Numbered from the stretch's first letter, positions 9,261 through 18,325 are shown. The stretch: 64,000 nucleotides of DNA from an uncultured Acidobacteriia bacterium (GCA_903828455.1 CAIKMJ010000069.1:33106-97105), one strand, 5' to 3'. Translations and numbers: made by a program. Notes: a model not told the origin generated them from the letters alone.

Positions 9261-9797
9261 ATGGGAATCGCGCTGCCGGTAGTGTTCGCGCTGCTGGGGA
9301 TGGCAGTGATCGGGAAGGCGCTGGTGGTTGCGGCGCCGCCGCAATGGCTGACCGGGGAATTCATCTTGCTGCTGGCGTTCTGCGCGCTGGTGCGGGAGTG
9401 CTGGAGATTCATCACGCTGCCGCGGATGGCGGTGCGGGCGGGCGATCCGCTGGCGGGGCCGGGCGCGATGTCCGCTGCGATGTCAGCTGCGATGTCAGCT
9501 GCGATGCCGGCGGGTGCAGCGGCCGGCGCGGGCGGTACGCAGCGGCGACTGTGCGCGGCGGACGTATTCGGGCGGGCTTCGGCGAACGCGGAGACGGCGG
9601 AACGGGCAGCAAGGCAGCGCGTCACCGACGAGATTCGACCCGGACAGACGGTGGAGCAGATCGCGCAGGAGATGATTGCGCGCTCCTTCCGCGAGCTTTC
9701 GATGCAGTACCATCCGGACCGCGGAGGCGATGTGGAAGTTATGATGCGCCTGAATGCGGCGCGCGACCTGATGCTGCGCTCTATTCGCAAACGTTGA
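9261..9797 (+). CDS. Membrane-anchored J-domain-like protein
   Basis: 178 residues from the ATG at 9261, which follows GAGGGAG. An ATG at 9219 is possible but has no ribosome site. Two hydrophobic N-terminal segments (about residues 2-19 and 32-46) anchor it. A low-complexity linker follows, encoded by 12-bp DNA repeats (SAAM units). The C-terminal 55 residues hold YHPDRGGD, the HPD signature of J-domains, with flanking helices (SFRELSMQ and RLNAARDLML). J-domains stimulate Hsp70 ATPase. A C-terminal J-domain on a membrane anchor suggests recruitment of DnaK to the membrane. The partner is unknown. Confidence 0.75.
   Translation: MGIALPVVFALLGMAVIGKALVVAAPPQWLTGEFILLLAFCALVRECWRFITLPRMAVRAGDPLAGPGAMSAAMSAAMSAAMPAGAAAGAGGTQRRLCAADVFGRASANAETAERAARQRVTDEIRPGQTVEQIAQEMIARSFRELSMQYHPDRGGDVEVMMRLNAARDLMLRSIRKR
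9469..9516 (+). repeat. Four 12-bp tandem repeats inside the J-domain gene
   Basis: Units are GCGATGTCCGCT, GCGATGTCAGCT (twice) and a degenerate GCGATGCCGGCG. They encode a repeated Ser-Ala-Ala-Met linker between the membrane part and the J-domain. Confidence 0.8.
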
Positions 9798-9824
9798 GGC
9801 GCGGCGGGGTCCCGGACGGCGGGC

Positions 9825-10409
9825 TCAGCGCAGGGGCGTGACCCATTCGGCGTCGAGCTGAGCGGCGACCGAACGCTGGAGCAGCGTGACGGAGACGACG
9901 ATGCGGCAATCCTTCTCAAAACGTTCCAGATAGCCTTCGAGCCCCGTCAGCGGGCCGCGCACGACGCGCACGCGTTCCCCGACGTGCAGAAAGGCGCGGG
10001 GGAAGAGCGGTTCGCCGGAGTTCACCATGGTGCGCAACGCGGCGATTTCGGCTTCCACAAGCGGCACCGGTTTGCCGCCAAAATTGACCGCTTCGATGAC
10101 GCCGGGGGTCTTCAGGACGGGAAGCCAGTTATTGGCATCAAAGCGAGTGAACACGTAGCCGGGGAAGAGGACTTTTTCGGTCCACTTGACGCGGTCCGAC
10201 CAGTAGGTACGGCAGCGATAGGTGGGCAGGAATCCTTCATGGCCCGTCAGGCGCAGATAATCGGCGGCCTTTTTCTCGAAATTGGCGCGGACCCGCAGGG
10301 CGAACCAGGGCCAGGCGGTCGCGGAATCGGTCAGAATCGGGGGGGACAGAGCGCGCGCTGCGTCAACTTGAACCAATGGTTCAGCTTCGGAGCTGCGAAC
10401 TTCACGCAT
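9825..10409 (-). CDS. NusG-like (UpxY/RfaH-type) transcription antitermination protein
   Basis: 194 residues from the ATG at 10409, chosen because GAGG lies 6 bases upstream; a GTG at 10430 is the alternative. An N-terminal NGN domain (WFALRVRANFEKKAADYL, VLFPGYVF) precedes a KOW domain (GERVRVVRGPLTGLEGYL). Specialised NusG paralogues of this kind ride RNA polymerase through long polysaccharide operons. It is divergent from UDP-xylose synthase across a 359-bp region that contains a 15-bp repeat array and a promoter. It may therefore control cell-envelope sugar genes nearby or elsewhere. Housekeeping nusG is normally next to rplK and secE, which are absent here. Confidence 0.88.
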   Translation of the reverse strand: MREVRSSEAEPLVQVDAARALSPPILTDSATAWPWFALRVRANFEKKAADYLRLTGHEGFLPTYRCRTYWSDRVKWTEKVLFPGYVFTRFDANNWLPVLKTPGVIEAVNFGGKPVPLVEAEIAALRTMVNSGEPLFPRAFLHVGERVRVVRGPLTGLEGYLERFEKDCRIVVSVTLLQRSVAAQLDAEWVTPLR

Positions 10410-10462
10410 ATGCGGCCTCGAACATTCCACTGCACGTTTGGTGCAAAATATCTCCGGTCAAA

Positions 10463-10567
10463 TAACGCAACTACGCATAACGCAGCCACGCATAACGCAG
10501 CTCCGCATAACGCAACAACGCATCACGCAGCTCCGCATAACGCAACTCCGCCTAACACAACTACGCA
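10463..10567. repeat. Seven tandem 15-bp repeats between the NusG-like gene and UDP-xylose synthase
   Basis: Seven units of consensus TAACGCARCTMCGCA occupy 10463-10567 with 1-4 differences each. They lie 53 bases upstream of the NusG-like start and about 100 bases upstream of the putative promoter of the divergent gene. The region 10410-10768 holds nothing else gene-like. Confidence 0.92.
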
Positions 10568-10668
10568 GGTTCGATTTTAGCGCACGGAGAGCAGGCGGGA
10601 AATTCACCTCGGCAGGCGCGGGGAGGGACCCGGTCCGCCGCGGGGCATGGGGTGGACCGGGTGGCGGG

Positions 10669-10698
10669 TTGAGCGGTGCCCGAAGATGCTGGTATAGT
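10669..10698 (+). promoter_or_regulatory. Putative sigma-70 promoter for UDP-xylose synthase
   Basis: TTGAGC (10669-10674) and TATAGT (10693-10698) are separated by 18 bases. The predicted transcript would start near 10705 and leave a leader of about 64 bases before the ATG at 10769. Confidence 0.4.
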
Positions 10699-10768
10699 CG
10701 AAGATCTCGCTGCGCACTCGGGCGGTGTTCCGGCGCTCGCAGGCCGGGCAGGACAGGTTTCCACGTCA

Positions 10769-11731
10769 ATGACTCAAACGAAACGGGTTCTTGTAACAGG
10801 CGGGGCCGGATTTCTCGGCAGCCATCTTTGCGACCGGCTGATTGCGTCGGGCTGCGAGGTGATTTGCCTCGACAACTTCTTTACCGGCTCGAAGCGCAAT
10901 ATCGCGCATCTGCTGGCAAATCCCGCATTTGAGATTAAGCGGCACGATCTGGTGGATCCGATTCTGCTCGAAGTGGATCAGATCTACAACCTGGCGTGTC
11001 CGGCGTCGCCGGTGCACTACCAGTACAATCCGGTCAAAACGGTGAAGACCAGCGTGATGGGCATGATCAACATGCTGGGGCTGGCGAAGCGGGTGCGGGC
11101 GAGGATTCTGCAGGCTTCGACGTCGGAGGTTTACGGCGATCCGGTGCAGCATCCGCAGAAGGAAACGTACTGGGGGAATGTGAATCCGATCGGGCCGCGC
11201 AGTTGCTACGACGAGAGCAAGCGGGTGGCCGAGACGCTGATGATGGACTACCACCGGCAGAACGCGGTGGACATCCGGATCGCGCGCATCTTCAATACTT
11301 ACGGGCCGCGCATGGCGGTGAACGACGGCCGGGTGGTGAGTAACTTCATCGTACAGGCGCTGCGGGGGGAGCCGATTACGATTTACGGCGACGGTTCGCA
11401 GACGCGCTCGTTCTGCTATGTGAGCGATCTGATCGACGGGCTGATGCGACTGATGAATGCGGAAGGGCTGACGGGGCCGGTGAATATCGGAAATCCTGGC
11501 GAGTTCACGATTCGCGAACTGGCGGAGCTGACGATTTCGCTGACGGGATCGGCATCGAAGATTGTGCAGCGGCCGCTGCCGCAGGACGACCCGGTGCAGA
11601 GGCAGCCGGACATTACACTGGCGCAGGAAAAGCTGGGCTGGCAGCCGCGGGTGGCGCTCAAGGAAGGGCTGATCGAGACGATCGCCTACTTCGAAAAGAC
11701 GCTTTCCGGCGAAATTGTTCAGCCGGCATAG
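10769..11731 (+). CDS. UDP-glucuronate decarboxylase (UDP-xylose synthase)
   Basis: 320 residues, typical for soluble bacterial Uxs. It is an extended SDR protein. GGAGFLG (11-17) binds NAD, SEVYGDP carries the active-site region and YDESK supplies the catalytic Tyr/Lys pair. [14 protein letters not shown] is shared by the UXS and dTDP-glucose dehydratase branch. It converts UDP-glucuronate to UDP-xylose in the cytosol. The converging neighbour encodes UDP-glucose dehydrogenase, which makes UDP-glucuronate, so the pair forms a two-step path from UDP-glucose to UDP-xylose. The ATG at 10769 is chosen over upstream codons because family homology starts there. Confidence 0.9.
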   Translation: MTQTKRVLVTGGAGFLGSHLCDRLIASGCEVICLDNFFTGSKRNIAHLLANPAFEIKRHDLVDPILLEVDQIYNLACPASPVHYQYNPVKTVKTSVMGMINMLGLAKRVRARILQASTSEVYGDPVQHPQKETYWGNVNPIGPRSCYDESKRVAETLMMDYHRQNAVDIRIARIFNTYGPRMAVNDGRVVSNFIVQALRGEPITIYGDGSQTRSFCYVSDLIDGLMRLMNAEGLTGPVNIGNPGEFTIRELAELTISLTGSASKIVQRPLPQDDPVQRQPDITLAQEKLGWQPRVALKEGLIETIAYFEKTLSGEIVQPA

Positions 11732-11767
11732 CGGCTGTTACGGCACCCGGCTCACGGCGTTTCGCGC

Positions 11768-13120
11768 TTAGGTTCCAAAACTACAGTAGGTGAAGCCCGC
11801 CTTTTCCAGCTGCGGCCGGGAGAGGAAGTTGCGGCCGTCCAGAATCAGCCGCTTGCGCATGGAGCCGGCGATTTCGGCGAGCGGAAGGTCGCGGTACTGC
11901 TGCCAGTCGGTCACCAGAACGAGCGCGTCGGCGTCGCGGGCGACATCGGCGGCGCTGTCGCAGAGCGTAATTTTGAGATCGGGATGCTCGGCGCGGAAGC
12001 GTTCCATGGCGACAGGGTCGTGTGCGCGAATGCGGCAGTCGCATTCGATGAGCTTCCGGATGATTGACACGGACGGGGCGTCGCGTAAATCGTCGGTATC
12101 GGGTTTGAAAGCGAGGCCGAGCAGGCCGACGGTGCGGCCTTTGAGAATCTTGAGCTCCTGCAGGAGCTTTTCGACGACGCGGTCGCGCTGACGCTGGTTG
12201 ACGTCGCGGGCGGCCTTGACGATCTGCATCGGCAGGGCGTATTCGGAAGCGGTGGAGATGAGCGCGGCGGTGTCTTTGCCGAAGCAGGATCCGCCCCAGC
12301 CGAGCCCGGCCTGGAGGAAGCGGGTTCCGATGCGGGCATCGAGGCCGATGCCGCGGGCCACCTGCGAAATATCGGCGCCCACCTTTTCGGCGAGATGGCC
12401 GATTTCATTGATGTAGCTGATCTTCAGGGCCAGAAAGGCGTTGGCGGCGTACTTGATGAGTTCGGCCGAAGCGAGGTCGGTGGCGATCAGCGGAACGGCG
12501 GCGAGCGAGGCGGGGCGCGGCAGGTTGGCGGGCGGGGTGAAGGATTGCTCCAGCACGGGGCGATACAGCCGGTAGAGGGTGTCGAGCGCGCGGGGCTCAT
12601 CCGAGCCGATGACGACACGGTCGGGATAAAGGGTGTCGAAGATGGCGGTGCCTTCGCGGAGAAATTCCGGGTTGGAGGCGACGGCGAAGTGCTTCTTCTG
12701 GCCGCTCTCTTCGAGGGCGCCGCGGACGAGGGATTCGACCCAGTTGCCGCTGCCGATGGGGACGGTGGATTTGTTGACGATGACGGCGTGGTCGGCGAGA
12801 TAGCGGCCCGCGGCTTCGACGGCCTGGCGGAGGTAGCTGAGGTCGGGATTGCCGCCCGGGAGCGGAGGGGTGCCGACGGCGATGAAGATGACTTCGGCGC
12901 CGGAGATGGCTTCCTCGTGCGAGGTCGAGAAGTGCAGCTGCGGCATGACGTCGCGCAGCAGTTCCTCGAGCAGAGGCTCGTAGATGGGCGACTTGCCCGC
13001 GCGCAACAGGGCGATCTTGGCGGCGTCGGTGTCGAGGCAGGTGACTTCATGGCCCAGCCAGGCGAGGCAGACACCGGTAGTCAGCCCGACATAGCCGGTT
13101 CCGATAATGGAAACTTTCAC
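11768..13120 (-). CDS. ugd: UDP-glucose 6-dehydrogenase
   Basis: 450 residues with a GTG start. The NAD-binding GTGYVG (7-12) opens the protein. The middle holds the family dimerisation helix and the catalytic Cys in GWGGSCFGKD. The C-terminal UDP-binding domain has GLAFKPDTDDLRDAPS. It oxidises UDP-glucose to UDP-glucuronate with 2 NAD+. The product feeds the convergent UDP-xylose synthase. The usual Pro in SCFPKD is Gly here, a mild deviation. Its end lies 36 bases from the uxs end, with no obvious terminator between. Confidence 0.95.
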   Translation of the reverse strand: MKVSIIGTGYVGLTTGVCLAWLGHEVTCLDTDAAKIALLRAGKSPIYEPLLEELLRDVMPQLHFSTSHEEAISGAEVIFIAVGTPPLPGGNPDLSYLRQAVEAAGRYLADHAVIVNKSTVPIGSGNWVESLVRGALEESGQKKHFAVASNPEFLREGTAIFDTLYPDRVVIGSDEPRALDTLYRLYRPVLEQSFTPPANLPRPASLAAVPLIATDLASAELIKYAANAFLALKISYINEIGHLAEKVGADISQVARGIGLDARIGTRFLQAGLGWGGSCFGKDTAALISTASEYALPMQIVKAARDVNQRQRDRVVEKLLQELKILKGRTVGLLGLAFKPDTDDLRDAPSVSIIRKLIECDCRIRAHDPVAMERFRAEHPDLKITLCDSAADVARDADALVLVTDWQQYRDLPLAEIAGSMRKRLILDGRNFLSRPQLEKAGFTYCSFGT

Positions 13121-13276
13121 GATTCTTTCAGCCCTTTCCGGAAGACAAAAGTGCGAGGGAATGCGATACGGCCAACGCTCAGGTTAGCATCCACGGCGAG
13201 CCGGCGAACACGGCAGGAAGCGGCGCGGGGAAGAAGCATACGGGGCGGTGTGAGGGCGTTGGCAGAGGATGGCGCA

Positions 13277-13313
13277 AACAAAAATCGCGTCTGACTTCAC
13301 GCCAGACGCGATT
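13277..13313 (-). terminator. Rho-independent terminator of the Cys-rich peptide gene
   Basis: An 11-bp stem AATCGCGTCTG (13283-13293) / CAGACGCGATT (13303-13313) with a 9-base loop. On the minus strand it is followed by a TTTTTGTTT tract. It lies 24 bases after the stop of the gene ending at 13338. Confidence 0.85.
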
Positions 13314-13337
13314 CAAAAGATTCGAATCGATACGCGG

Positions 13338-13655
13338 TTAGAAAAGCGGGCTGGTGTTGGCGACGCAGGTGCAGATGGGCGTACCACCCGGCTTCGCGGT
13401 GTTGTAGCAGTGGCCGGCTTTGCTGTTCACGGTGCAGGTGCTGCCGGCGCTGCACAAAGTGCCGCCAGGCTTGGAGACGCAGGTACCGGTCTGGAGGAGG
13501 CCAGCCTGCTGGAGAAATCCGGGAAAGCCGCCTAATTTTGAGCAGACACCGTAATACTGACTGCGCGCCTGCATGACCGCATAACCACCGGAGGCTGCGG
13601 TGCCGAGAGTAACGACCGAGAAGAGGATCAAGATTACGCGCTTCAGATTTTTCAT
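13338..13655 (-). CDS. Small Cys-rich secreted hypothetical protein
   Basis: 105 residues. GGAG lies 5 bases before the ATG. An N-terminal hydrophobic helix (about residues 7-27) acts as signal or anchor. The remaining 75 residues hold seven Cys, several in Gly/Thr contexts (TGTCVSKPGG, GSTCTVNSKAGHC, PICTCV). The pattern suggests disulfide bonds in an exported peptide. It has its own terminator, so it is a real short transcription unit. No family is recognised. The odd Cys number leaves one free thiol or an intermolecular bond. Confidence 0.7.
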   Translation of the reverse strand: MKNLKRVILILFSVVTLGTAASGGYAVMQARSQYYGVCSKLGGFPGFLQQAGLLQTGTCVSKPGGTLCSAGSTCTVNSKAGHCYNTAKPGGTPICTCVANTSPLF

Positions 13656-13744
13656 GCTGTCTCCGAATTTAAGCTCGTTTTACTATCTATCACCACAATA
13701 CATCATAATCCGGCGTCACAACAGTCCCTGAAGACTCCCTGGGA

Positions 13745-14491
13745 CTACCGGGACTGACTGGCTTTCTTCTTCATGCCGACCAGCAGAGCCAGTCCGCCGA
13801 TGGCAAACATGTAGGTGGACGGTTCCGGCGCGGGCACGAAAGTGACGAGATAGTCATGCTGCAGGAGCTGACCGCTGGTCGCGTCGGGGGCGTACAAGAA
13901 CTGATCCGGGCCGTTGTAGGTCTGGAAGTAGGCCTGCTCCAGCAGCAGTGACGTGGCCGGGAAACAGCTGATATTGGCCAGATCGATGCCGCAGCCAACC
14001 GTGTAGAGCATGATGTCGATTGCGGGATAACCGGTAGCGGTTGTATTGGTTTCCGGCGATGCGACCCATTCTACGACCTGCGTCCAGTTGGCTGTATTCG
14101 AATCCTGCGTGCCGTAAATGTTGTACCCGACGCCACCGCCGCCGTTTTGTGACACGTCAGCAGCGCAGGTGGTGGGATTGAAGCACTGGGTGACGTTCTG
14201 GATATTGGAATTACCCTGCTGCAGCGGGTCTTCGAGAACAATGAAACCGGAACTGACGCTCGTGTAACCGTTCGCAGTCGGGCCGAGGGTGTCCGCCGGA
14301 AGTTGTACAGTCACGACCGGGCTCCAGTCTCCGGCTGAGGTTGAGGGGTAGAGAAAACAACTGAAACCGGCAAGGGGCGAAACGATGTTTCCGTAACTGT
14401 TGTCGGCACAGCTCGAAACCGGAATCAGGCTTGCGTCAAGGGACAGCGCACTAAAAAGTACCAAGCTCGCAGCTAAACATAATTTATGCAT
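13745..14491 (-). CDS. PEP-CTERM sorting domain protein (paralogue A)
   Basis: 248 residues. A signal peptide (1-20) leads to a beta-rich exported domain with paired Cys. The C-terminus carries the PEP-CTERM signal: PEPSTYMFAIGG, a transmembrane stretch and a basic tail (KKKASQSR). Such proteins are recognised by an exosortase that processes the tail and are linked to exopolysaccharide. No exosortase is encoded in this window. GGAGGAAG precedes the ATG. It is a paralogue of the gene at 15389: both open the mature part with LIP-S/T-C and share ILEDP, W-TQ and SCFP segments. Confidence 0.88.
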   Translation of the reverse strand: MHKLCLAASLVLFSALSLDASLIPVSSCADNSYGNIVSPLAGFSCFLYPSTSAGDWSPVVTVQLPADTLGPTANGYTSVSSGFIVLEDPLQQGNSNIQNVTQCFNPTTCAADVSQNGGGGVGYNIYGTQDSNTANWTQVVEWVASPETNTTATGYPAIDIMLYTVGCGIDLANISCFPATSLLLEQAYFQTYNGPDQFLYAPDATSGQLLQHDYLVTFVPAPEPSTYMFAIGGLALLVGMKKKASQSR

Positions 14492-14494
14492 CCT

Positions 14495-14557
14495 AGTACC
14501 ACTTCCTCCGGAGTTAACAGTATAGCACTAACTTTTGGTTACTGCTCAAGTGGTACT
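14495..14557. promoter_or_regulatory. Inverted repeat over the start region of PEP-CTERM gene A
   Basis: AGTACCACTT (14495-14504) and its exact complement AAGTGGTACT (14548-14557) are 43 bases apart. The near arm overlaps the Shine-Dalgarno of the gene at 13745-14491. It could be an operator or a leader hairpin. Nothing else is recognisable in 14492-14744. Confidence 0.35.
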
Positions 14558-14744
14558 TGGACGTAGCGAGACCCGATTTTGCCGGGTACGTGTGTTTCGC
14601 CACAATTGTTTCGAACGCTGAATTTCGGGCAGACCGAAGGTTGCCAGTGAGGGGGAAGGAAGCTGCCAAGCCAGCCCCAAACGACGCAACATATCGTTTA
14701 TTCTGTGAGGCTTACAGAGATTCTATGCGACTTGCGGAATGAGG

Positions 14745-15323
14745 TTATTTGAACTCGATGCGCAGTTTACCCTTTGGGCCGGAATAGCTCAGGGTCAGAT
14801 TCTTCGGCTTTTCCTTCTCCAGCGGGAAAAAGAGCAGGCCGGAGAAGGACTCCGCGGTGGTCTTCTCGGGCAGGATCTTAACGCGAAGTGTGTCTTCCAG
14901 CGACTTTGCGGCCGGGTCGAGGCCCTGAGTGCGGAGCTGGACGTCGGTACCCGTGATCGGGCGGGGCTCGCCTGGCCCACTACGATTGCCGTACTTCCGG
15001 GCAACAACCAGTTCGCCGGCACCGACGATCTGGCTGGCGACCAGCGGACCGGTGTGCTCGCCGGAGGCCTGGGAACGGAGGATGAAATCGTTGAGGCTGA
15101 AAACGATCGGCTCGGAGCGCTTTGGGGCAATCGTCACTTCGACGGCAACATAGTGGTCGCCGAGGTCAGACCCCACGGCGTCGCGCAGATGGACGGCATC
15201 GAGAACAGTGGCACTGATGCGCAGGGCATCGTTTTCCGCGCTGCCGGCGACGAGCCGCTTGTCCGCCGCGGGGAGCAGGACCGTTCCCGCCAGCAGCAGA
15301 ATCGAAACCGCAACGGCTCTCAT
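14745..15323 (-). CDS. Secreted hypothetical protein
   Basis: 192 residues from the ATG at 15323, where a signal peptide begins (MRAVAVSILLLAGTVLLPAAD). Upstream codons in frame read as low-quality Arg/His-rich sequence and are excluded. The mature domain resembles DUF4352-like immunoglobulin folds: HYVAVEVTIAPKRSEPIVFSL in the first half and FSGLLFFPLEKEKPKNLTLSY near the end are typical strand patterns. It lies between the two PEP-CTERM paralogues on the same strand but has no PEP-CTERM tail. The function is unknown. Confidence 0.7.
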   Translation of the reverse strand: MRAVAVSILLLAGTVLLPAADKRLVAGSAENDALRISATVLDAVHLRDAVGSDLGDHYVAVEVTIAPKRSEPIVFSLNDFILRSQASGEHTGPLVASQIVGAGELVVARKYGNRSGPGEPRPITGTDVQLRTQGLDPAAKSLEDTLRVKILPEKTTAESFSGLLFFPLEKEKPKNLTLSYSGPKGKLRIEFK

Positions 15324-15388
15324 GGCAGATATTGAAGCACAGAACGAATCGTGAATGCGGCCGTGCGCCGACGGCCCTTCAGGAAAGG

Positions 15389-16048
15389 TCAGGACTGCGG
15401 TGCAGCGCCGCGCTGCCTGCCGCGGCGGCGTGCAAGGCCGGCCATAAGGGCGAATCCGCCGATGGCAAAACCGTAAGTTGCAGGTTCGGGCGCCACCAGC
15501 GTGACGGTGTAGAGGTGATCGATGTTGGCCCCGGGATTCGGGTTGTCGTCGTAATAGTAGTCGGGACTGGTGTAGACGTCGAAATAGGCTGACGCCATGA
15601 TCGTGCTGTAGAGGGGGAAACACGAAACATCGGCCGGATTCAATGAATTATTGCAACCGATGGTGTATAAAGTCACCTGCGTTGCGGGCTGATTGACGCC
15701 GGGCGAAAAGTAGAGGATCTGCGTCCAGTCGGCCTCGTTGGAGTCGGAAGAGCCGTAGAGATTGTGCGAATCGGCGACGATGTTGTTGGCGGCGGGATCG
15801 GCTGTCGGGTCTTCGAGCACAATATAACCGCTCGTCACCACGGTGTTCGGCGGATTCGAATTCCAGCCGGCCGGGAACGGAACGGTCACGACCGCGTTGC
15901 TGGCGTCGCCGTAGAGATTGCATTGAAAACCAAGGCTGGTGGTGGCGGGATCAAAAAACGAGCAGGTGGATGTGGGAATCAGGTCAGCCTGCAGGGATAA
16001 CGCGCCGAACAGCAGGGCAATGCCGATTAGTTTTAGATGCTTTAGCAT
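15389..16048 (-). CDS. PEP-CTERM sorting domain protein (paralogue B)
   Basis: 219 residues from the ATG at 16048. A GGAGGAG lies 12 bases upstream, slightly far. A signal peptide ends near LQADLIP. The mature domain is Tyr/Asp/Asn-rich. The PEP-CTERM tail reads PEPATYGFAIGG, then a short hydrophobic helix and ARRRGRQRG. Like paralogue A it would need an exosortase encoded elsewhere. The two share spacing of Cys and the segment YIVLEDP, so they probably arose by duplication with a foreign gene now between them. Confidence 0.87.
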   Translation of the reverse strand: MLKHLKLIGIALLFGALSLQADLIPTSTCSFFDPATTSLGFQCNLYGDASNAVVTVPFPAGWNSNPPNTVVTSGYIVLEDPTADPAANNIVADSHNLYGSSDSNEADWTQILYFSPGVNQPATQVTLYTIGCNNSLNPADVSCFPLYSTIMASAYFDVYTSPDYYYDDNPNPGANIDHLYTVTLVAPEPATYGFAIGGFALMAGLARRRGRQRGAAPQS

Positions 16049-16199
16049 TTGCCGATCAGTCTCCTCCGGTTTCAACAGTCTAGCATCGCAGCGCAGGATG
16101 GAGTATAACAACTACGCTTGCCGTTTGTGCGGGAATATACCGGCCTGGTTGTCGCCGCCGGAGTACTTGTATTCCCGCGCCAGGGACGGCGCGATCCGT

Positions 16200-16289
16200 G
16201 ACGCGCTGCCGAACGGGGACGCGCTGCCGAACGGGGACGCGCCGCCGAACGGGGACGCGCTGCCGAACGGGGACGCGCCGCCGAACGGG
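16200..16289. repeat. Five tandem 18-bp repeats after acs
   Basis: Five units of GACGCGCTGCCGAACGGG at 16200, 16218, 16236, 16254 and 16272. Units 3 and 5 differ by one T-to-C change. The array ends 5 bases from the acs stop codon, on the 3' side of the gene. It contains no hairpin with a T-run. Confidence 0.93.
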
Positions 16290-16294
16290 CCCGG

Positions 16295-18250
16295 TTAGTC
16301 TTCGTCCTGGCGAAGTTTGGCGAGGACGGTGAGATCTTCGAGCGTGGTGGTGTCGCCTTTGACATCGCCGCCGGCGGCCAGTTCGCGCAGTAAGCGGCGC
16401 ATGATTTTGCCGGAGCGGGTCTTGGGAAGCGAATCGGTGAAGCGGATCTCATCGGGCCGGGCAAGCGCACCGATTTCCTTTGCGACCCAGTGGCGGAGTT
16501 CCTGCTTGAGTTCGTCGGTGGGCTCATTGCCGATTTGCAGGGTAACGAAGGCGACGATACCGGAACCTTTAATCTCGTCGGGGCGGGCGACGACGGCGGC
16601 TTCGGCCACGTGGATGTGCGCGACGAGGGCCGACTCCACTTCCATGGTGCTGAGACGGTGGCCGGAGACGTTGATCACGTCGTCGACGCGGCCCATGACC
16701 CAGATGTAGCCGTCCTCATCCTGCCGCGCGCCGTCGCCGGTGAAGTAGGAGCCGGGGATTTGCGACCAGTACTGTTCCTTAAAACGCTCGTTGTCGCCGT
16801 AGATGGTGCGCAGCATGGAGGGCCAGGGCTGGCGGACGACGAGATAGCCGCCGGAGCCGGCGGGCACGGGCGTGCCTTCACGCGTGACGACTTCGACGAC
16901 GATGCCGGGCAGCGGACGCGTGCAGGAGCCGGGCTTGGCGGGCGTGGCGCCGGGAAGCGGGGCGATCATGATGGCGCCGGTTTCGGTCTGCCACCAGGTG
17001 TCGACGATGGGGCATTTGTCGTGACCGATGATGCTGCGGTACCACATCCAGGCTTCAGGATTGATGGGTTCGCCGACCGAGCCGAGCAGGCGGAGCGACT
17101 TCATTTTGTGGCGCGCGGGCCATTGTTCGCCGAGCCGCATGAAGGCGCGGATGGCGGTGGGCGCGGTGTAGAAGATGGTGACTTTGTGGCGGTCGATCAT
17201 CTCCCAGAAACGATCGGGCTGCGGATGGGTGGGGCCGCCTTCGTACATCACGACGGTGGCGCCGTTCTGCAGAGGGCCGTAGACCACGTAGCTGTGGCCG
17301 GTGACCCAGCCGATGTCGGCGGTACACCAGAAGATGTCTTCATCCTTCAGATCGAAGACCCATTTCGAGGTGATGTAGGTGGAAACGGAATAGCCGCCGG
17401 TGGTGTGGAGAATGCCTTTGGGTTTGCCGGTTGTGCCGGAGGTGTAGAGCAGGTAGAGAGGATGTTCGGAATCGAGCGGCTCGGCGGGGCAATGGTCGGT
17501 GGCGTTGGCGAGCAGTTCGTGCCACCAGTGGTCGCGGCCGGGCTGCATCTGCTGCTCGGTGCCGGTGCGCTTATAAACGATGACGGACTGGACCGAGGGG
17601 CAGTTGAGCATCGCTTCATCGACGGTGGGCTTGAGCTTGACTTCGACGCCGCGGCGCCAGGAGCCATCCTGCGTGATGACGGCCTTGCACTGCGCGTCGT
17701 TGATGCGGTCGACCAGAGCGCCGGAAGAGAAGCCGCCGAAGATGACGGTGTGGGGCGCGCCGATGCGGGCGCAGGCGAGCAGGGCGATGGCGAGTTCGGG
17801 CGTCATGCCCATGTAGATAGCGACACGGTCACCCTTGCCGACGCCGAGACCTTTGAGGACGTTGGCAAAGCGGCAGACTTCATCGTGCAACTGCTGGTAG
17901 GTGAGGGTGCGGACTTCGCCGGGCTCGCCTTCCCAGATGATGGCGGCCTTGTTGCGGCGCCACGAGGAGAGATGGCGATCGAGGCAGTTGTAAGCGATGT
18001 TGGTCTGGCCGCCGACGAACCATTTGGCCCAGGGGGCGTCCCACTCAAGCACTTTCGTCCAGGGCTTGAACCAGTGGAGGTCTTTGGCGATGCGGCCCCA
18101 GAAGGTTTCAGGATCGCTGGCGGCTTCGGCATAGAGACGCTCGTAGTCGGCCATGCCGCCGATGTGGGCGTGCGCGGCGAAGGCCGGAGGGGGCGGGAAG
18201 ACGCGCGTTTCGTGGAGCGATGACTGGATGTCGGTGGACGGGGTTTCCAT
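16295..18250 (-). CDS. acs: Acetyl-coenzyme A synthetase
   Basis: 651 residues, matching the usual length of about 650. The ATG at 18250 follows AAGG; a TTG 30 bases upstream is less likely. The adenylate-forming signature is [11 protein letters not shown] and the CoA/C-terminal hinge contains [13 protein letters not shown]. The C-terminal [11 protein letters not shown] carries the Lys that is reversibly acetylated in this family. It activates acetate with ATP to acetyl-CoA in two steps. Standing alone, it probably serves acetate scavenging. Confidence 0.97.
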   Translation of the reverse strand: METPSTDIQSSLHETRVFPPPPAFAAHAHIGGMADYERLYAEAASDPETFWGRIAKDLHWFKPWTKVLEWDAPWAKWFVGGQTNIAYNCLDRHLSSWRRNKAAIIWEGEPGEVRTLTYQQLHDEVCRFANVLKGLGVGKGDRVAIYMGMTPELAIALLACARIGAPHTVIFGGFSSGALVDRINDAQCKAVITQDGSWRRGVEVKLKPTVDEAMLNCPSVQSVIVYKRTGTEQQMQPGRDHWWHELLANATDHCPAEPLDSEHPLYLLYTSGTTGKPKGILHTTGGYSVSTYITSKWVFDLKDEDIFWCTADIGWVTGHSYVVYGPLQNGATVVMYEGGPTHPQPDRFWEMIDRHKVTIFYTAPTAIRAFMRLGEQWPARHKMKSLRLLGSVGEPINPEAWMWYRSIIGHDKCPIVDTWWQTETGAIMIAPLPGATPAKPGSCTRPLPGIVVEVVTREGTPVPAGSGGYLVVRQPWPSMLRTIYGDNERFKEQYWSQIPGSYFTGDGARQDEDGYIWVMGRVDDVINVSGHRLSTMEVESALVAHIHVAEAAVVARPDEIKGSGIVAFVTLQIGNEPTDELKQELRHWVAKEIGALARPDEIRFTDSLPKTRSGKIMRRLLRELAAGGDVKGDTTTLEDLTVLAKLRQDED

Positions 18251-18325
18251 GTGTGTGACCTTGCGTGGGCTGACCTTCAAAATGATACCGAAGCGGGAGC
18301 AGAGAGGCAGAGGCTCCGGCGTGGC

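Noticed and set aside
10463..10567. Possible CRISPR array
   Set aside because: Units are contiguous 15-bp repeats with no unique spacers, and no cas genes are near. The same applies to the arrays at 6886 and 16200.
18251..18280. Upstream TTG start for acs
   Set aside because: It has no ribosome site, while the ATG at 18250 has AAGG at a suitable distance and gives the normal family length.
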